A DNA stretch of 64,000 bases, from NCBI GenBank assembly GCA_030372985.1, contig JAUCQB010000120.1:181319-245318 (forward strand), in the 5' to 3' direction. Under the pieces are notes generated by a model that was given only the letters and a program-made list of their open reading frames with translations, was not told the origin of the DNA and did no database searches. How positions within the stretch are numbered: position 1 is the stretch's first letter; every line of letters begins with the position of its first letter. This DNA comes from Phycisphaerae bacterium. Lineage in GTDB: Bacteria; Planctomycetota; Phycisphaerae; UBA1845; PWPN01. Below, in pieces: positions 1 through 8,681 of this stretch. The translations under genes were made by a program, and so were the position numbers.

Positions 1-11
1 TCGGGGTGCCG

Positions 12-55
12 TGCCCACGGCTCTGCGTGGGCATGACCGGCGGGCAAAGCCCGCC
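12..55. repeat. Two adjacent hairpins after nuoL
   Basis: Two perfect inverted repeats lie directly beyond the nuoL stop codon. One pairs TGCCCACG (12-19) with CGTGGGCA (26-33); the other pairs GGCGGGC (39-45) with GCCCGCC (49-55) across AAA. There is no T-tract, so this looks more like a REP-type intergenic element than an intrinsic terminator. It separates nuoL from whatever lies to the left. Confidence 0.55.
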
Positions 56-2215
56 CTACCATGGCCACACCATCACCAGCAGCACCAGTGTCGCGGTTCC
101 GACGGCGAACAAGACGTAATTCCGGATCCGTCCCACCTGCGGCGTCCTCGCAAGGCCGCCGAACGCCATCGTTACTCTGCCGAGCCCATTCACCGCTCCA
201 TCCACTCCGATTGCGTCCAACACGTTGCCGGCGATCCATGACACGCGTTCCGTGATGAGGGCCGACAGGTTAACCAGCCCGTCGATAATCCATTTGTCGA
301 AGGCGTATGAGACGGCCTTGACCGCGTGAGTGCCGCCGACGAGTACCAGTCCGTACAGTTCGTCGAAGTAGAACTTGTGCTCCAGCAGCCTGTGGATCGT
401 CGGCAGCTTCTGAGCGATGATCGCGGCCGTCTCCAGGCCCTTGCGATAAACCAGAATCGCGATCACGAAGCCAACTACGAATGCTCCGCCGACGATACCG
501 GCCAGCGCCTTGTGGGCGTGGTGCAGCGCCTCGCCGTCGATCGACGGCACCATGAATCCGGCCGGGACTGCCTCGGCCACCAGGTGCCTGAACAGGAAGT
601 AGCTCGAAAACACCGTCCCGATCGCCAGTACCACCAGCGGAACATACATCAGCGGGATTTCGTGAGCATGCTCGTGCACGTGGGGATCACGCGGCTTGCC
701 CATGAAGGTCATCCACCAGCATCGCATCATGTAGAACGGGGTCACATAGGCGATGATGATCGGAATCCAGAACAGCCAGCGGCGCAGCGGTGGAGCGGCA
801 CGCCCGGCTGTTCCCGGGGTGGTATGGTCAAGCATCGGCTCAGCCGACGCACCCGCATGCTCCGCTGTGGCCGCGTGTTCACCGCCGTAAGCCCGTTCAT
901 ACGCCACCGCCAGGATCTCATCCTTGCTGAAGTAACCGCCCAATCCGAAAGGAGTGTGCCCCGGCATCCAGACGGCCGGGATGCCCGCGCCGGCTATGGC
1001 CAGCACGCCGACCAGGAACGTCCAACAGGTCACCGGCATCTTGGTCCGCAGGCCGCCCATCCTGCGCATGTCCTGCTCGTGATGGCAGCCCTCGATCACC
1101 TGGCCCGAGCCGAGGAACATCAGAGCCTTAAAGAACGCGTGGGTGAGCAGGTGGAACAGCGCTCCCACCCACGCCCCGACGCCCATGCCCAGGATCATGT
1201 AACCAAGCTGTGAAATCGTCGAATAGGCGAGCACCTTCTTAATGTCGGTCTGGACGATGGCCACCAAAGCGGCGATGGTCAGAGTAATGCAGCCGATGAC
1301 GGCGATGAATGTCTGGACGTCCGGTGTCAGGAGCACGAAGATCCGTGCAACCAGATAGACACCCGCGGCGACCATCGTGGCAGCATGGATCAGGGCGCTG
1401 ACCGGCGTTGGGCCTTCCATGGCGTCCGGCAGCCACACGTGCAGCGGGAACTGGGCGCTCTTGCCGATCGCCCCGCAGAACAGCAGCATACCCATCCAAG
1501 TGGCCAGGCTGTACCCGAGCAGCGTGTGCGTGAACAACGGTGAGCTTCCGTCGTCATGTGCCCGGGCGAAGGCCGCGGCCGCACCGCTCAGCGAAAAATC
1601 GCCCAGGTACAGGAAGACCATCCCCAGGCCTATGATGAACCCCATGTCCCCCACGCGGTTGACGACGAAGGCCTTGATGGCCGCGTCAGACGCGCTCTTT
1701 TTGTGGAAGTAGAAGCCGATCAGCAGGTACGAACATACGCCGACCAATTCCCAGAACACAAACAACAAGAGCAGGTTGTTCGAAATCACCAGCCCGAGCA
1801 TGCTGAAGCCGAACAGCGACAGGTAGGTGAAGAAGCGGTGGAACTTGCTCTGGCCGTCAATCTCGTCGCTGTGGCCGGCCATGTAACCGATGCTGAAGAC
1901 GAAGATGCAGGTTGAGACGAAGCTGACCATGAAGAACATGATCACCGTCAGGCTGTCGAGGTTGACGCCGAAAGTGATGGGAACGCTGCCGAGGGTGGCC
2001 CAGTGAAAGACGGCCGGAACGGGGCGGTCGGCTGCGGCCAGGCCTTGCCACTTAATCAGCACGATCGTTGCCAGCAGGCAGCTTGTCGCGATTCCGGCCG
2101 TCGCCACCCAACCGGCCCACGGCTTGCCGATTCGCGAGCCGAACAGAGCGAGCACTACGAAGCTCAGCAGCGGGGCCGCAACACCCAGCACCAGCATGGT
2201 TTCCAGACCAGACAT
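56..2215 (-). CDS. nuoL: NADH-quinone oxidoreductase subunit L
   Basis: Antiporter-like membrane subunit of respiratory complex I, part of the proton-pumping arm. The 719-residue protein is hydrophobic throughout and contains the family signatures LLFVFWELVGVCSYLLIGF, GPTPVSALIHAATMVAAGVY and the lysine-containing TDIKKVLAYSTISQLGYM. A His/Ala-rich linker (roughly residues 460-510) precedes the C-terminal helices, where NuoL normally has its long lateral helix. Two ATGs are possible. The GGAAGG ribosome-binding site abuts the upstream ATG (2221) but sits 6 nt from the ATG at 2215, so 2215 was chosen. It is the last visible gene of the nuo operon, 33 nt after nuoK. Confidence 0.97.
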   Translation of the reverse strand: MSGLETMLVLGVAAPLLSFVVLALFGSRIGKPWAGWVATAGIATSCLLATIVLIKWQGLAAADRPVPAVFHWATLGSVPITFGVNLDSLTVIMFFMVSFVSTCIFVFSIGYMAGHSDEIDGQSKFHRFFTYLSLFGFSMLGLVISNNLLLLFVFWELVGVCSYLLIGFYFHKKSASDAAIKAFVVNRVGDMGFIIGLGMVFLYLGDFSLSGAAAAFARAHDDGSSPLFTHTLLGYSLATWMGMLLFCGAIGKSAQFPLHVWLPDAMEGPTPVSALIHAATMVAAGVYLVARIFVLLTPDVQTFIAVIGCITLTIAALVAIVQTDIKKVLAYSTISQLGYMILGMGVGAWVGALFHLLTHAFFKALMFLGSGQVIEGCHHEQDMRRMGGLRTKMPVTCWTFLVGVLAIAGAGIPAVWMPGHTPFGLGGYFSKDEILAVAYERAYGGEHAATAEHAGASAEPMLDHTTPGTAGRAAPPLRRWLFWIPIIIAYVTPFYMMRCWWMTFMGKPRDPHVHEHAHEIPLMYVPLVVLAIGTVFSSYFLFRHLVAEAVPAGFMVPSIDGEALHHAHKALAGIVGGAFVVGFVIAILVYRKGLETAAIIAQKLPTIHRLLEHKFYFDELYGLVLVGGTHAVKAVSYAFDKWIIDGLVNLSALITERVSWIAGNVLDAIGVDGAVNGLGRVTMAFGGLARTPQVGRIRNYVLFAVGTATLVLLVMVWPW

Positions 2216-2248
2216 CCGCATCCTTCCAGGTCCGCCAACCCGTCCGGG

Positions 2249-2560
2249 TCAGCCGCTCAGCCTGCTGCCCTGGTCAACGTCGATCGTCGCCAGGTTGGCG
2301 TAGTAGTTCACGAATATCGCGATCGCCACGGCCGCCTCGGCCGCCGCCAGGACAATCACGAAAATGGCCGCGATCTGCCCATCGATCTCGCCCACCTGAT
2401 AACGGGCAAAAGCCACCAGGTTGATGTTCGCGGCGTTAAGCACCAGTTCGACGCCGATCAGGATTCCGATGGCGTTTCGCTTGACGATCATCGAGAAGAG
2501 TCCGCAGCAGAACATGAACGCCGCCAGAATCAGGTACTGATTCAATCCCACAGTCAGCAT
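2249..2560 (-). CDS. nuoK: NADH-quinone oxidoreductase subunit K
   Basis: Small three-helix membrane subunit of complex I, 103 residues, the usual family length. It has the conserved glutamates in GILIGVELVLNAANINLVAF and in the AAAEAAVAIAIFV helix that form part of the proton path. The frame is open 11 codons further upstream into nuoJ, but the ATG at 2560 has a GGAG ribosome-binding site 6 nt before it and matches the family start (MLTVGLNQYLIL), so it is preferred. nuoJ ends only 11 nt upstream, which fits an operon with close coupling. Confidence 0.96.
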   Translation of the reverse strand: MLTVGLNQYLILAAFMFCCGLFSMIVKRNAIGILIGVELVLNAANINLVAFARYQVGEIDGQIAAIFVIVLAAAEAAVAIAIFVNYYANLATIDVDQGSRLSG

Positions 2561-2571
2561 GCCAGGCTCCG

Positions 2572-3174
2572 TCAATCCTGATCGCGGCGGCACAAATAGG
2601 CCGCTCCGATCATCACCGCCAGCAGCAGAACGCTGGCCACTTCAAAGGGCAGCAGGTACGTCGTCAGCAGCGATTCGCCGATCTGGGCAACGGTGTAATC
2701 GCCGCCGGTTTTCCCGCCGGCCCAGGTTGTCCGGATCAGGACCATGACCAGCCCGACGAACAACCCCACACACGCCAGGACTCCTCCGATGACTTCAATC
2801 CGTTTTGGGGCGAACCGGATTCTCGGCGACTGACTGGTCAGCATGATTCCGAAGATGATGACGATCAACGTGCCGCCGGCGTAGACGATCAACTGAATCG
2901 CCCCCAGGAAGTTGGCCGCCATCAGGAAGTAGAGCCCCGCGGCCGTGCCCAATGTCCCAAACAGACAGACGGCCATTCGCACCACGTTCGAGAACAACAC
3001 GCATCCCAGCGCACACAAGGCCGCGACGCCGCCGATCACGTAGAACATGACCGCCTCGATGTGCGGGCTGATGGGGACCGTGGCATCGGCGGCCTCCTGT
3101 GCGAGGGCCGTGCCGGCCATACCCGCAACCATCGTCACCATGATGATCCAGCGATATCGCAGCATCCCATTCAT
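2572..3174 (-). CDS. nuoJ: NADH-quinone oxidoreductase subunit J
   Basis: Membrane subunit of complex I, 200 residues. The core has the NuoJ pattern VLFSNVVRMAVCLFGTLGTAAGLYF and AIQLIVYAGGTLIVIIFGIML. Before that core there is an extra N-terminal segment that reads like a Sec signal peptide, with a basic start (MNGMLRYR), a hydrophobic run and an AxA-type site (TALAQEA), ending near residue 25. Most NuoJ proteins begin directly with the first core helix. The ATG at 3174 overlaps the nuoH stop codon in an ATGA arrangement, which supports this start and indicates translational coupling. The open frame extends much further upstream but only as a shadow inside nuoH. Confidence 0.94.
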   Translation of the reverse strand: MNGMLRYRWIIMVTMVAGMAGTALAQEAADATVPISPHIEAVMFYVIGGVAALCALGCVLFSNVVRMAVCLFGTLGTAAGLYFLMAANFLGAIQLIVYAGGTLIVIIFGIMLTSQSPRIRFAPKRIEVIGGVLACVGLFVGLVMVLIRTTWAGGKTGGDYTVAQIGESLLTTYLLPFEVASVLLLAVMIGAAYLCRRDQD

Positions 3175-4823
3175 GCTCCCGGCAGGTGTTTGACTGCCAG
3201 CGTCCCGACCAGCTTCCGGCGGTGAATCAGGCCGTGGCACATGATCACTACGAATCCGGCCGCAAGACCTGCCCCGACCAGTGTCATCGCGATATTCGCG
3301 ATCCGCGCGACCCGCCCGTCGGCCGGCACCCATAATATCCAAAACGTGTTGGCCAGCAGCAGGACCATGGTCATCGGCAGCAGCACCTGCACGCAGGTGT
3401 ACATCACCTGGTCGATACGCAGCCGCGGCAGCGTCCAGCGCAGCCACAGATGGCAGAAGATGAAGAAAAAGCACTTGGCGATGAACCACAGCGGGCCGCT
3501 GAACAGCAGACCGTGAACCGCCCGTTGCAGCAGACTGCCCTGGGCCCAGGCGCTGCCCCAGGATGCCGGCAGCGGTGAGTGCCAGGCGCCGAAGAACAGG
3601 ATCACCGTCAGCCCGGCGATGATAAACATGGCTGCGTATTCTGCGAAGAAATACAGGGCCCAGCGAAAGCCGCTGTATTCAGTGTGGAAGCCGGCGACCA
3701 GCTCGCTCTCCGCCTCAGGCAGGTCGAACGGGGCCCGCTTGCAGCTTGCCAGCGACGAGATGAAGAAGGTAAACGCGGCCACGAAGGTGAACGGGTTGGA
3801 AAACGCCAGCCAAGTGTGGAAGCCGCCTGCCTGGAACTCGCCGCCGATTCGGGACAGTTGCAGCGTGCCGACGGTCATGATCACCACCAGCAGCGACATG
3901 CCCATCGGAATCTCGTAGGACACCATCTGGCAGGCCACGCGAATTGCCCCGTAGACGCTCCACTTGTTGTTCGAGGCCCAGCCGCCGACGATCACGCCGA
4001 CCACGTCAACACCGAGCATCGAGAAAATGAAGAGCAGGGTGACGTCGAGGTCGCGGAACACCCAGCCGGCCCCGAAGGGCAGGGCGATGAACGCCGAGAA
4101 CACCGGTACCCAGGCCAGGTAGGGGGCCAGCCTGAACACCAGGCGATCGGCCTCGGTTGGGATCAGGTCTTCCTTCTGTACCAGTTTCAGGCCGTCCGCC
4201 ATGCATTGGGCCCAGCCGTGCCACCTGCCGACCCGCATGGGGCCGAGGCGGCTCTGGATGCGCCCGGCGATTTTGCGCTCCCACCAGATGGCAAACATGG
4301 CGTTGAGGCACACCCAGCCGAGCAGGGCGATCACGCCGATGGCGTCTCGCGTCAGACTGAACTGTAGCATCCACAACGGCCAGGCCCACATGACCCAGTG
4401 GCCTTCGCGTTCCAGCACCCATTGGATGTTGCTGATGGTCAACCCGGCGCCGTATGTGTCCTCCACGTCCAGGATGTGATCGACGTAGCCATACAAGAGC
4501 GAACAGGCCCACACCACGAGGATCAGCCCGGCCACTGAGCCCCAGAAGAGCAACGGAGCAAGTCTGGCCAGGAGGCGACCGATTTCAGCGTACCAGCGGA
4601 TGGAAACGGCGGTGCCGGCGGCCGCGCAGAACCATGCGAACAATCCGGCCGTGCCGAACACCACGACAGGGTTGCGCTCGAACTTCACAACGGCCAGGCC
4701 CAGGCCGACCAGCGTTCCCGCGCCCAATACCAGCGAGAGCAGGACGGCAACGCCAATGGCCCTGCCCCTTTGGGCATGGTCTCGCTTCGGGTTGATGATG
4801 TCCTGCGCCGTCAACTGAGCCAT
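3171..4823 (-). CDS. nuoH: NADH-quinone oxidoreductase subunit H, N-terminally extended
   Basis: Membrane subunit that forms the quinone-binding site of complex I with NuoB and NuoD. The family core starts near residue 160 and carries the loops WERKIAGRIQSRLGPMRVGR and APFDLPEAESELVAGFHTEY, both diagnostic. At 550 residues the protein is well above the usual 320-430. The first 150 or so residues add about three predicted membrane helices (around 20-48, 53-75 and 88-112). Whether this extension is shared across the phylum cannot be told from here. The start at 4823 follows a 42-nt gap from nuoD that is filled with AGCTAATAGCT-type repeats; the 3' end overlaps nuoJ by 4 nt. Confidence 0.93.
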   Translation of the reverse strand: MAQLTAQDIINPKRDHAQRGRAIGVAVLLSLVLGAGTLVGLGLAVVKFERNPVVVFGTAGLFAWFCAAAGTAVSIRWYAEIGRLLARLAPLLFWGSVAGLILVVWACSLLYGYVDHILDVEDTYGAGLTISNIQWVLEREGHWVMWAWPLWMLQFSLTRDAIGVIALLGWVCLNAMFAIWWERKIAGRIQSRLGPMRVGRWHGWAQCMADGLKLVQKEDLIPTEADRLVFRLAPYLAWVPVFSAFIALPFGAGWVFRDLDVTLLFIFSMLGVDVVGVIVGGWASNNKWSVYGAIRVACQMVSYEIPMGMSLLVVIMTVGTLQLSRIGGEFQAGGFHTWLAFSNPFTFVAAFTFFISSLASCKRAPFDLPEAESELVAGFHTEYSGFRWALYFFAEYAAMFIIAGLTVILFFGAWHSPLPASWGSAWAQGSLLQRAVHGLLFSGPLWFIAKCFFFIFCHLWLRWTLPRLRIDQVMYTCVQVLLPMTMVLLLANTFWILWVPADGRVARIANIAMTLVGAGLAAGFVVIMCHGLIHRRKLVGTLAVKHLPGA

Positions 4824-4826
4824 GCG

Positions 4827-4861
4827 GTCAGCTAACAGCTAATAGCTAAAAGCTAATAGCT
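4827..4861. repeat. AGCTAA-type tandem word repeat between nuoD and nuoH
   Basis: The gap between nuoD and nuoH is almost entirely four degenerate copies of an 8-10-nt word (AGCTAACAGCTAATAGCT and AAAAGCTAATAGCT). The word contains the palindrome AGCT. Similar words occur at 7261-7288 and 35291-35340. Confidence 0.7.
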
Positions 4862-4865
4862 GCCC

Positions 4866-6068
4866 TTATCGATCTACTTCCCCTAACACGATATCTATGC
4901 TCCCAATGATCGCCGGCACGTCCGCCAGCAATACCCCCCGACACACATGATGGGTGATGGAGAGATTACAGAAGCACGGCCCGCGGGCCTTAAGCCGGTA
5001 CGGAACGGGCGAGCCGTCCCCCACGATGAGGAAGCCGAGTTGGCCGCGAGGGTTCTCCGCCTCGAGATACACCTCGTTTTTCGGCAAAACCAGCGACCTC
5101 GGCAGCTTGGTTCTCACCTCGCCCTCCGGGATCTGTTGGATGCACTGCCGCAGAATCCGCACCGACTGCTTCATCTCCTCCATGCGGACGAAATAGCGGT
5201 TCCAGCTATCGCCCATGACCACGCTCGGGGGGATGCCGTCGGATCCGCCGTCCACGCCGACCGGGACGTCGAACTCGAACCGGTCGTAGATGTCATAGGG
5301 CGCACACTTGCGCAAATCCCACTTCACGCCGCAGGCTCTCAGGCACGGGCCGGTGAGCCCATAAGCGATCGCATCCTGCGACGAAATCACACCGACGTTG
5401 GCGGTGCGCTTCACGAAAATGTGGTTGTAGCTCAGCAGGTTGTTGTACTCGTCAATCTTGGGTTCGAAGAAGTCCAGGAACTCGGCCATTTTCTCCAGGA
5501 ACCGCTCGGGCAGGTCGGCGATCACGCCACCGATGCTGATGTAGCTGTAGGTCAGTCTCGCCCCGCACGCGGCCTCGAACAGGTCTAAAATGTACTCGCG
5601 CTCGCGGAACGCGTACAGCACGGCGGTGAACGAGCCCATGTCCAGGCCGAACGTGCCGAAGGCCACCAGGTGCGACGCGATCCGATTCAGCTCCGCCATG
5701 ATGATCCGGATGTACCTGGCCCTCTCGGGGACCTCGATGCCCGCCAGTTTCTCGATCGCCATGCTGTAGGCGTGGTTGTTGTTCATCGCTGCCAGATAGT
5801 CCATCCGGTCGGTCATGGGGATAAATTGCACCGGCGTGAGGTTCTCGCCGATCTTCTCGGCACAGCGATGCAGGTAGCCGATGTGCGGCGTGGCTTCGAC
5901 GACGAGTTCGCCGTCGGTTCGCAGCACCAGCCGCAGCACCCCGTGGGTGCTGGGGTGCTGCGGACCCATATTGATGAGCATCTCCTCCGTACGGATGTCG
6001 CCCTCCGCGGAGGTCCGGTCATGGTCGATCAGCAGATCGGGTTGGCTGTACAGAATCCTGTCACTCAT
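4866..6068 (-). CDS. nuoD: NADH-quinone oxidoreductase subunit D
   Basis: 49-kDa-type subunit of the peripheral arm, which with NuoB forms the quinone pocket near cluster N2. It is 400 residues, a standard length for a stand-alone NuoD not fused to NuoC. Diagnostic segments include NMGPQHPSTHGVLRLVL (quinone-site histidines), IGYLHRCAEKI, TDRMDYLAAMNNNHAYSMA and the C-terminal SIDIVLGEVDR, which ends in the family's typical DxVxGExDR. The start ATG is 12 nt after the nuoC stop. The stop is followed by the word repeat before nuoH. Confidence 0.97.
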   Translation of the reverse strand: MSDRILYSQPDLLIDHDRTSAEGDIRTEEMLINMGPQHPSTHGVLRLVLRTDGELVVEATPHIGYLHRCAEKIGENLTPVQFIPMTDRMDYLAAMNNNHAYSMAIEKLAGIEVPERARYIRIIMAELNRIASHLVAFGTFGLDMGSFTAVLYAFREREYILDLFEAACGARLTYSYISIGGVIADLPERFLEKMAEFLDFFEPKIDEYNNLLSYNHIFVKRTANVGVISSQDAIAYGLTGPCLRACGVKWDLRKCAPYDIYDRFEFDVPVGVDGGSDGIPPSVVMGDSWNRYFVRMEEMKQSVRILRQCIQQIPEGEVRTKLPRSLVLPKNEVYLEAENPRGQLGFLIVGDGSPVPYRLKARGPCFCNLSITHHVCRGVLLADVPAIIGSIDIVLGEVDR

Positions 6069-6080
6069 GGTGGACCGGCT

Positions 6081-6617
6081 TCAACTCCCGGAAGGTCTGG
6101 GTTTGCTCGGCGGCGTTCCCGGTATTCCGTGATAATCCTCTGGAGACTCATAGTCTTTTCGCAGCGGATGGCCCTTCCAGTCATCCGGGCACAGAATCCG
6201 CCGCAACCCCGGGTGTCCGTCGAACACGACTCCCAGCATGTCAAAAACCTCCCGTTCGTGCCAATCCGCCGCCGGCCACACGTCGGCAGCCGAAGGGATA
6301 TGACCGCCTTCTCGCGGCACCATGACGCGAATGGCAATCTCGTTGTCGCCCGTCCAGTAGGACCCCACGACTTTCGGCGGACGAAGCGACGTCAGGTCGT
6401 AGATGATCTCGATCTGGTTCCGCTCGGGCAGATCGACGCCGCTGACGCATCGCAGCATGTTGAGACGCAGGCGGTCGTCGTCGCGCAGGAACAGGGCAAT
6501 GTCATGCCATCGATCGGCCGTCACGCTGACCGACGGGTGGCTGGTGCTCATCTCGGCCACAACGACGGCATCTCCAAAGGTTGTCTGCAGGATGTCCGCA
6601 ATCTCTTCAGGTGCCAT
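6081..6617 (-). CDS. nuoC: NADH-quinone oxidoreductase subunit C
   Basis: 30-kDa-type peripheral subunit, 178 residues. It carries the family signature WHEREVFDMLGVVFDGHPGL followed by RRILCPDDWKGHPLRKDY near residues 130-165. It is separated from nuoB by 3 nt and from nuoD by 12 nt, so it lies inside the same transcription unit. The C-terminal tail (TPPSKPRPSGS) is low-complexity and probably unstructured. Confidence 0.96.
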   Translation of the reverse strand: MAPEEIADILQTTFGDAVVVAEMSTSHPSVSVTADRWHDIALFLRDDDRLRLNMLRCVSGVDLPERNQIEIIYDLTSLRPPKVVGSYWTGDNEIAIRVMVPREGGHIPSAADVWPAADWHEREVFDMLGVVFDGHPGLRRILCPDDWKGHPLRKDYESPEDYHGIPGTPPSKPRPSGS

Positions 6618-6620
6618 AGT

Positions 6621-7145
6621 TCACGCCAGCGGTATCGGCGGCTGGGCCTTCGGTGCTTCCGGCTCGCGGGCGATGGTGCGAGCCTTGATCTTGTCCTGCA
6701 GTCGCATCAGCCCTTCCAACAAGGCCTCCGGTCTCGGAGGGCACCCAGGCACGTAAACATCCACCGGCACGATCAGATCGACGCCCTTGACCACGTGATA
6801 CCCGTACTTGAAGTAGGGGCCGCCGCCGATCGTACAAGCCCCCATCGCCATCACGTATTTCGGATCGGCCATCTGGTTGTAGAGGCGGATGACCCGCGTC
6901 GCCATCTTGTACGTCACCGTCCCGGCCACGATCATCAGGTCCGACTGACGCGGCGTTGCCCGAAATGCTCCGGCGCCGAACCGGTCGAAATCGAACCGCG
7001 ACATGCCCGTGGCCATCATCTCGATCGCGCAGCAGGCCAAGCCAAACGTCATTGGCCAGACACTGTTGCTCCGGGCCCAGTTGAGCGCCCAGTCGACGCT
7101 GGTGACCAGCACGCCGGGCTCTAACCTGTTCTCGATCCAACTCAT
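6621..7145 (-). CDS. nuoB: NADH-quinone oxidoreductase subunit B
   Basis: PSST-type subunit that holds iron-sulfur cluster N2 at the end of the electron wire. The four ligand cysteines are visible: the tandem pair C38-C39 ([10 protein letters not shown]), C104 ([10 protein letters not shown]) and C135 ([12 protein letters not shown]). Length is 174 residues. A 140-nt gap separates it from nuoA, unusually wide for this operon and filled partly with repeat. The C-terminal tail is rich in Ala and Pro. Confidence 0.97.
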   Translation of the reverse strand: MSWIENRLEPGVLVTSVDWALNWARSNSVWPMTFGLACCAIEMMATGMSRFDFDRFGAGAFRATPRQSDLMIVAGTVTYKMATRVIRLYNQMADPKYVMAMGACTIGGGPYFKYGYHVVKGVDLIVPVDVYVPGCPPRPEALLEGLMRLQDKIKARTIAREPEAPKAQPPIPLA

Positions 7146-7285
7146 TCCACACCGTAGGGCGGCCTTCGCCTGCCGAGTTTTCGTGGCGGCTGGCCTGCGA
7201 GCCGGCCGTTTCTACGCACTACGCATCCGGTACCTCGCAGCCACCGACTACCTGAATCGTATGGCTAAAAGCCAAGAGCTGATAG
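7146..7285. other. nuoA-nuoB gap with repeats
   Basis: This 140-nt stretch inside the nuo operon has no plausible gene. It contains a GTAGGGCGG-type repeat start (7153-7175), the inverted repeat GGCTGGCCTGCGAGCCGGCC (near 7188-7207) and, at 7261-7288, an AGCTGATAGCT word repeat related to the one between nuoD and nuoH. A transcript from nuoI through nuoB would carry these hairpins. Confidence 0.5.
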
Positions 7286-7780
7286 CTATGGGTCAACGTC
7301 TCCTTCGTTCGTGTTCATCTCTCCGACTGTGATCCGACTCCCGAACGTCCACACCCAGTCGAGGTATCCGAACCGCCACAAGTACAGGAACCCGACCACC
7401 AGCACCGCAAAGAAGAACAGCATGTCCCACAACGCCGCATTGCGGACCTGTGCCAGGACTCCCGACCCGGCTGACATCATCCCGCCCCCGCCATAAACCA
7501 CGGCCCACGGGTACAACAGGGCAATCTCGACGTCGAACACGAGGAAGACAAGGGCGACGACGTAGAACCGCAGATCGAACTGCACCCAGCTCGGCCCGAC
7601 GGCCACCTCGCCGCACTCGTAGGCCTCGCCCTTGTCCTTGTTGGGCAGCCTGGGTCTCAGCAGACGGCCGAAGAGCAGTGCCCCGAGGCCCAGAGCCAGG
7701 CCTACCAGCGCAAAAATGGCCATCCCCGCTACCAGACGTACGCCGCCGTCAGCCAGAACCATCTCGTGTGTCGCCGTCAT
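7286..7780 (-). CDS. nuoA: NADH-quinone oxidoreductase subunit A
   Basis: Three-helix membrane subunit of complex I, 164 residues, slightly longer than the common 120-150. The defining loop KGEAYECGEVAVGPSWVQFD, with its conserved cysteine, is followed by LRFYVVALVFLVFDVEIALL with the acidic residues of helix 2. The C-terminus has about 20 extra residues (SRITVGEMNTNEGDVDP). It starts 9 nt after nuoI, so the two are co-transcribed. Confidence 0.95.
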   Translation of the reverse strand: MTATHEMVLADGGVRLVAGMAIFALVGLALGLGALLFGRLLRPRLPNKDKGEAYECGEVAVGPSWVQFDLRFYVVALVFLVFDVEIALLYPWAVVYGGGGMMSAGSGVLAQVRNAALWDMLFFFAVLVVGFLYLWRFGYLDWVWTFGSRITVGEMNTNEGDVDP

Positions 7781-7789
7781 CGTGTCGTC

Positions 7790-8452
7790 TCATTCTCCGG
7801 AACCAGCGACCGGTTTGTCCACTCGTTGATCCTGCATTGCCTGTAACATGAGCTGATGCCGGCCGCGCCCGCGTTCGATCCATTCGTCTCTGGCCTTCCT
7901 GGCCCAGGCCGGCAGGTGCGCCTTTTGCATCCACAGCGACAGGGGCGTTTGCAGGCCCTGCCGGGCCAGTTCGGTAAACTCCACGAGCATGCTGTCGCGT
8001 TCGAACGCGGACATGTCGTGGACGCTGCCCATGTGGATGCATTGGGTCGGACAAGGATACGTGCACAGGGCGCAGAACATGCACTTGCTGTAATCGATCG
8101 CGTAGCTCGTCATGGCGCCCCCGACCGCCACGCCTGCAGACTTGTCGATCCTGCGGGGGCCGGTCTTGGACATCGAAATGCAGTCCACCGGGCAAGCCTT
8201 CGCACACATCTCGCAGCCGATGCATTTTTCGATCTCGTAGTAATGGAAGCCTCGAAAACGCGGCTGGAGCGTCGGAGCCACGTCCGGGTATTGCACCGTG
8301 ATGGTTCGGGCGAAACAGTAGCTGAGCGTGATGCGCAGACCGATCAGGATCGTCTTGATTGCCAGATAGACGTTGCGGAAATACGCACGCATGGCCTGCC
8401 CCATCGTCGCTTGGACTGCAGTGAGAGCCCAATCGACGGGTACGCGGGCCAT
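7790..8452 (-). CDS. nuoI: NADH-quinone oxidoreductase subunit I (2x[4Fe-4S] ferredoxin)
   Basis: TYKY-type subunit that carries clusters N6a and N6b, linking the NADH module to NuoB. Two four-cysteine motifs are present: C77-x2-C80-x2-C83-x3-C87-P and C124-x2-C127-x2-C130-x3-C134-P. An N-terminal amphipathic or membrane-anchoring helix (residues 22-50) precedes them. Length is 220 residues. The start at 8452 has only a weak ribosome-binding site, and ATGs at residues 17 and 21 are alternatives. It is the first gene of the operon here, whereas nuoI usually lies between nuoH and nuoJ. Confidence 0.95.
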   Translation of the reverse strand: MARVPVDWALTAVQATMGQAMRAYFRNVYLAIKTILIGLRITLSYCFARTITVQYPDVAPTLQPRFRGFHYYEIEKCIGCEMCAKACPVDCISMSKTGPRRIDKSAGVAVGGAMTSYAIDYSKCMFCALCTYPCPTQCIHMGSVHDMSAFERDSMLVEFTELARQGLQTPLSLWMQKAHLPAWARKARDEWIERGRGRHQLMLQAMQDQRVDKPVAGSGE

Positions 8453-8543
8453 CCCGGTATCCGGACAAATGGGAATCTCAAGTCTGCCAGGCTACGACGC
8501 CCTGGCCGCCATCCGAACACCTGCCGCCCGATACGGAGAAGAC

Positions 8544-8579
8544 AGTATATCACTACATCCTGGGAAACGCACGTGTCAA
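8544..8579 (-). promoter_or_regulatory. Candidate promoter of the nuo operon
   Basis: Read on the minus strand, there is an extended -10 element, TGATATACT (8544-8552), about 90 nt before nuoI. A TTGACA lies upstream (8574-8579), but the 24-nt spacing is too long for a classical pair, so the extended -10 is the better argument. No other sigma70-like site was seen in the gap. Confidence 0.4.
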
Positions 8580-8681
8580 GCCGGGCCGGCCTTCATCTTG
8601 CCGGCGTCCCGGCACCGCGCCTCGGGCACGAGTTGGCCCGTCGGCCCGGCCCCTGCGGCGATGGTCAGCGGCTTGCTGCCT

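Noticed and set aside
3175..3489. Upstream extension of the nuoJ frame
   Set aside because: It overlaps the coding sequence of nuoH in another frame; the ATGA overlap gives the proper start.
4947..5588. Plus-strand frames opposite nuoD, nuoH and nuoL
   Set aside because: High-GC antisense frames with Arg/His-rich translations, no ribosome-binding sites and overlapping well-supported genes.
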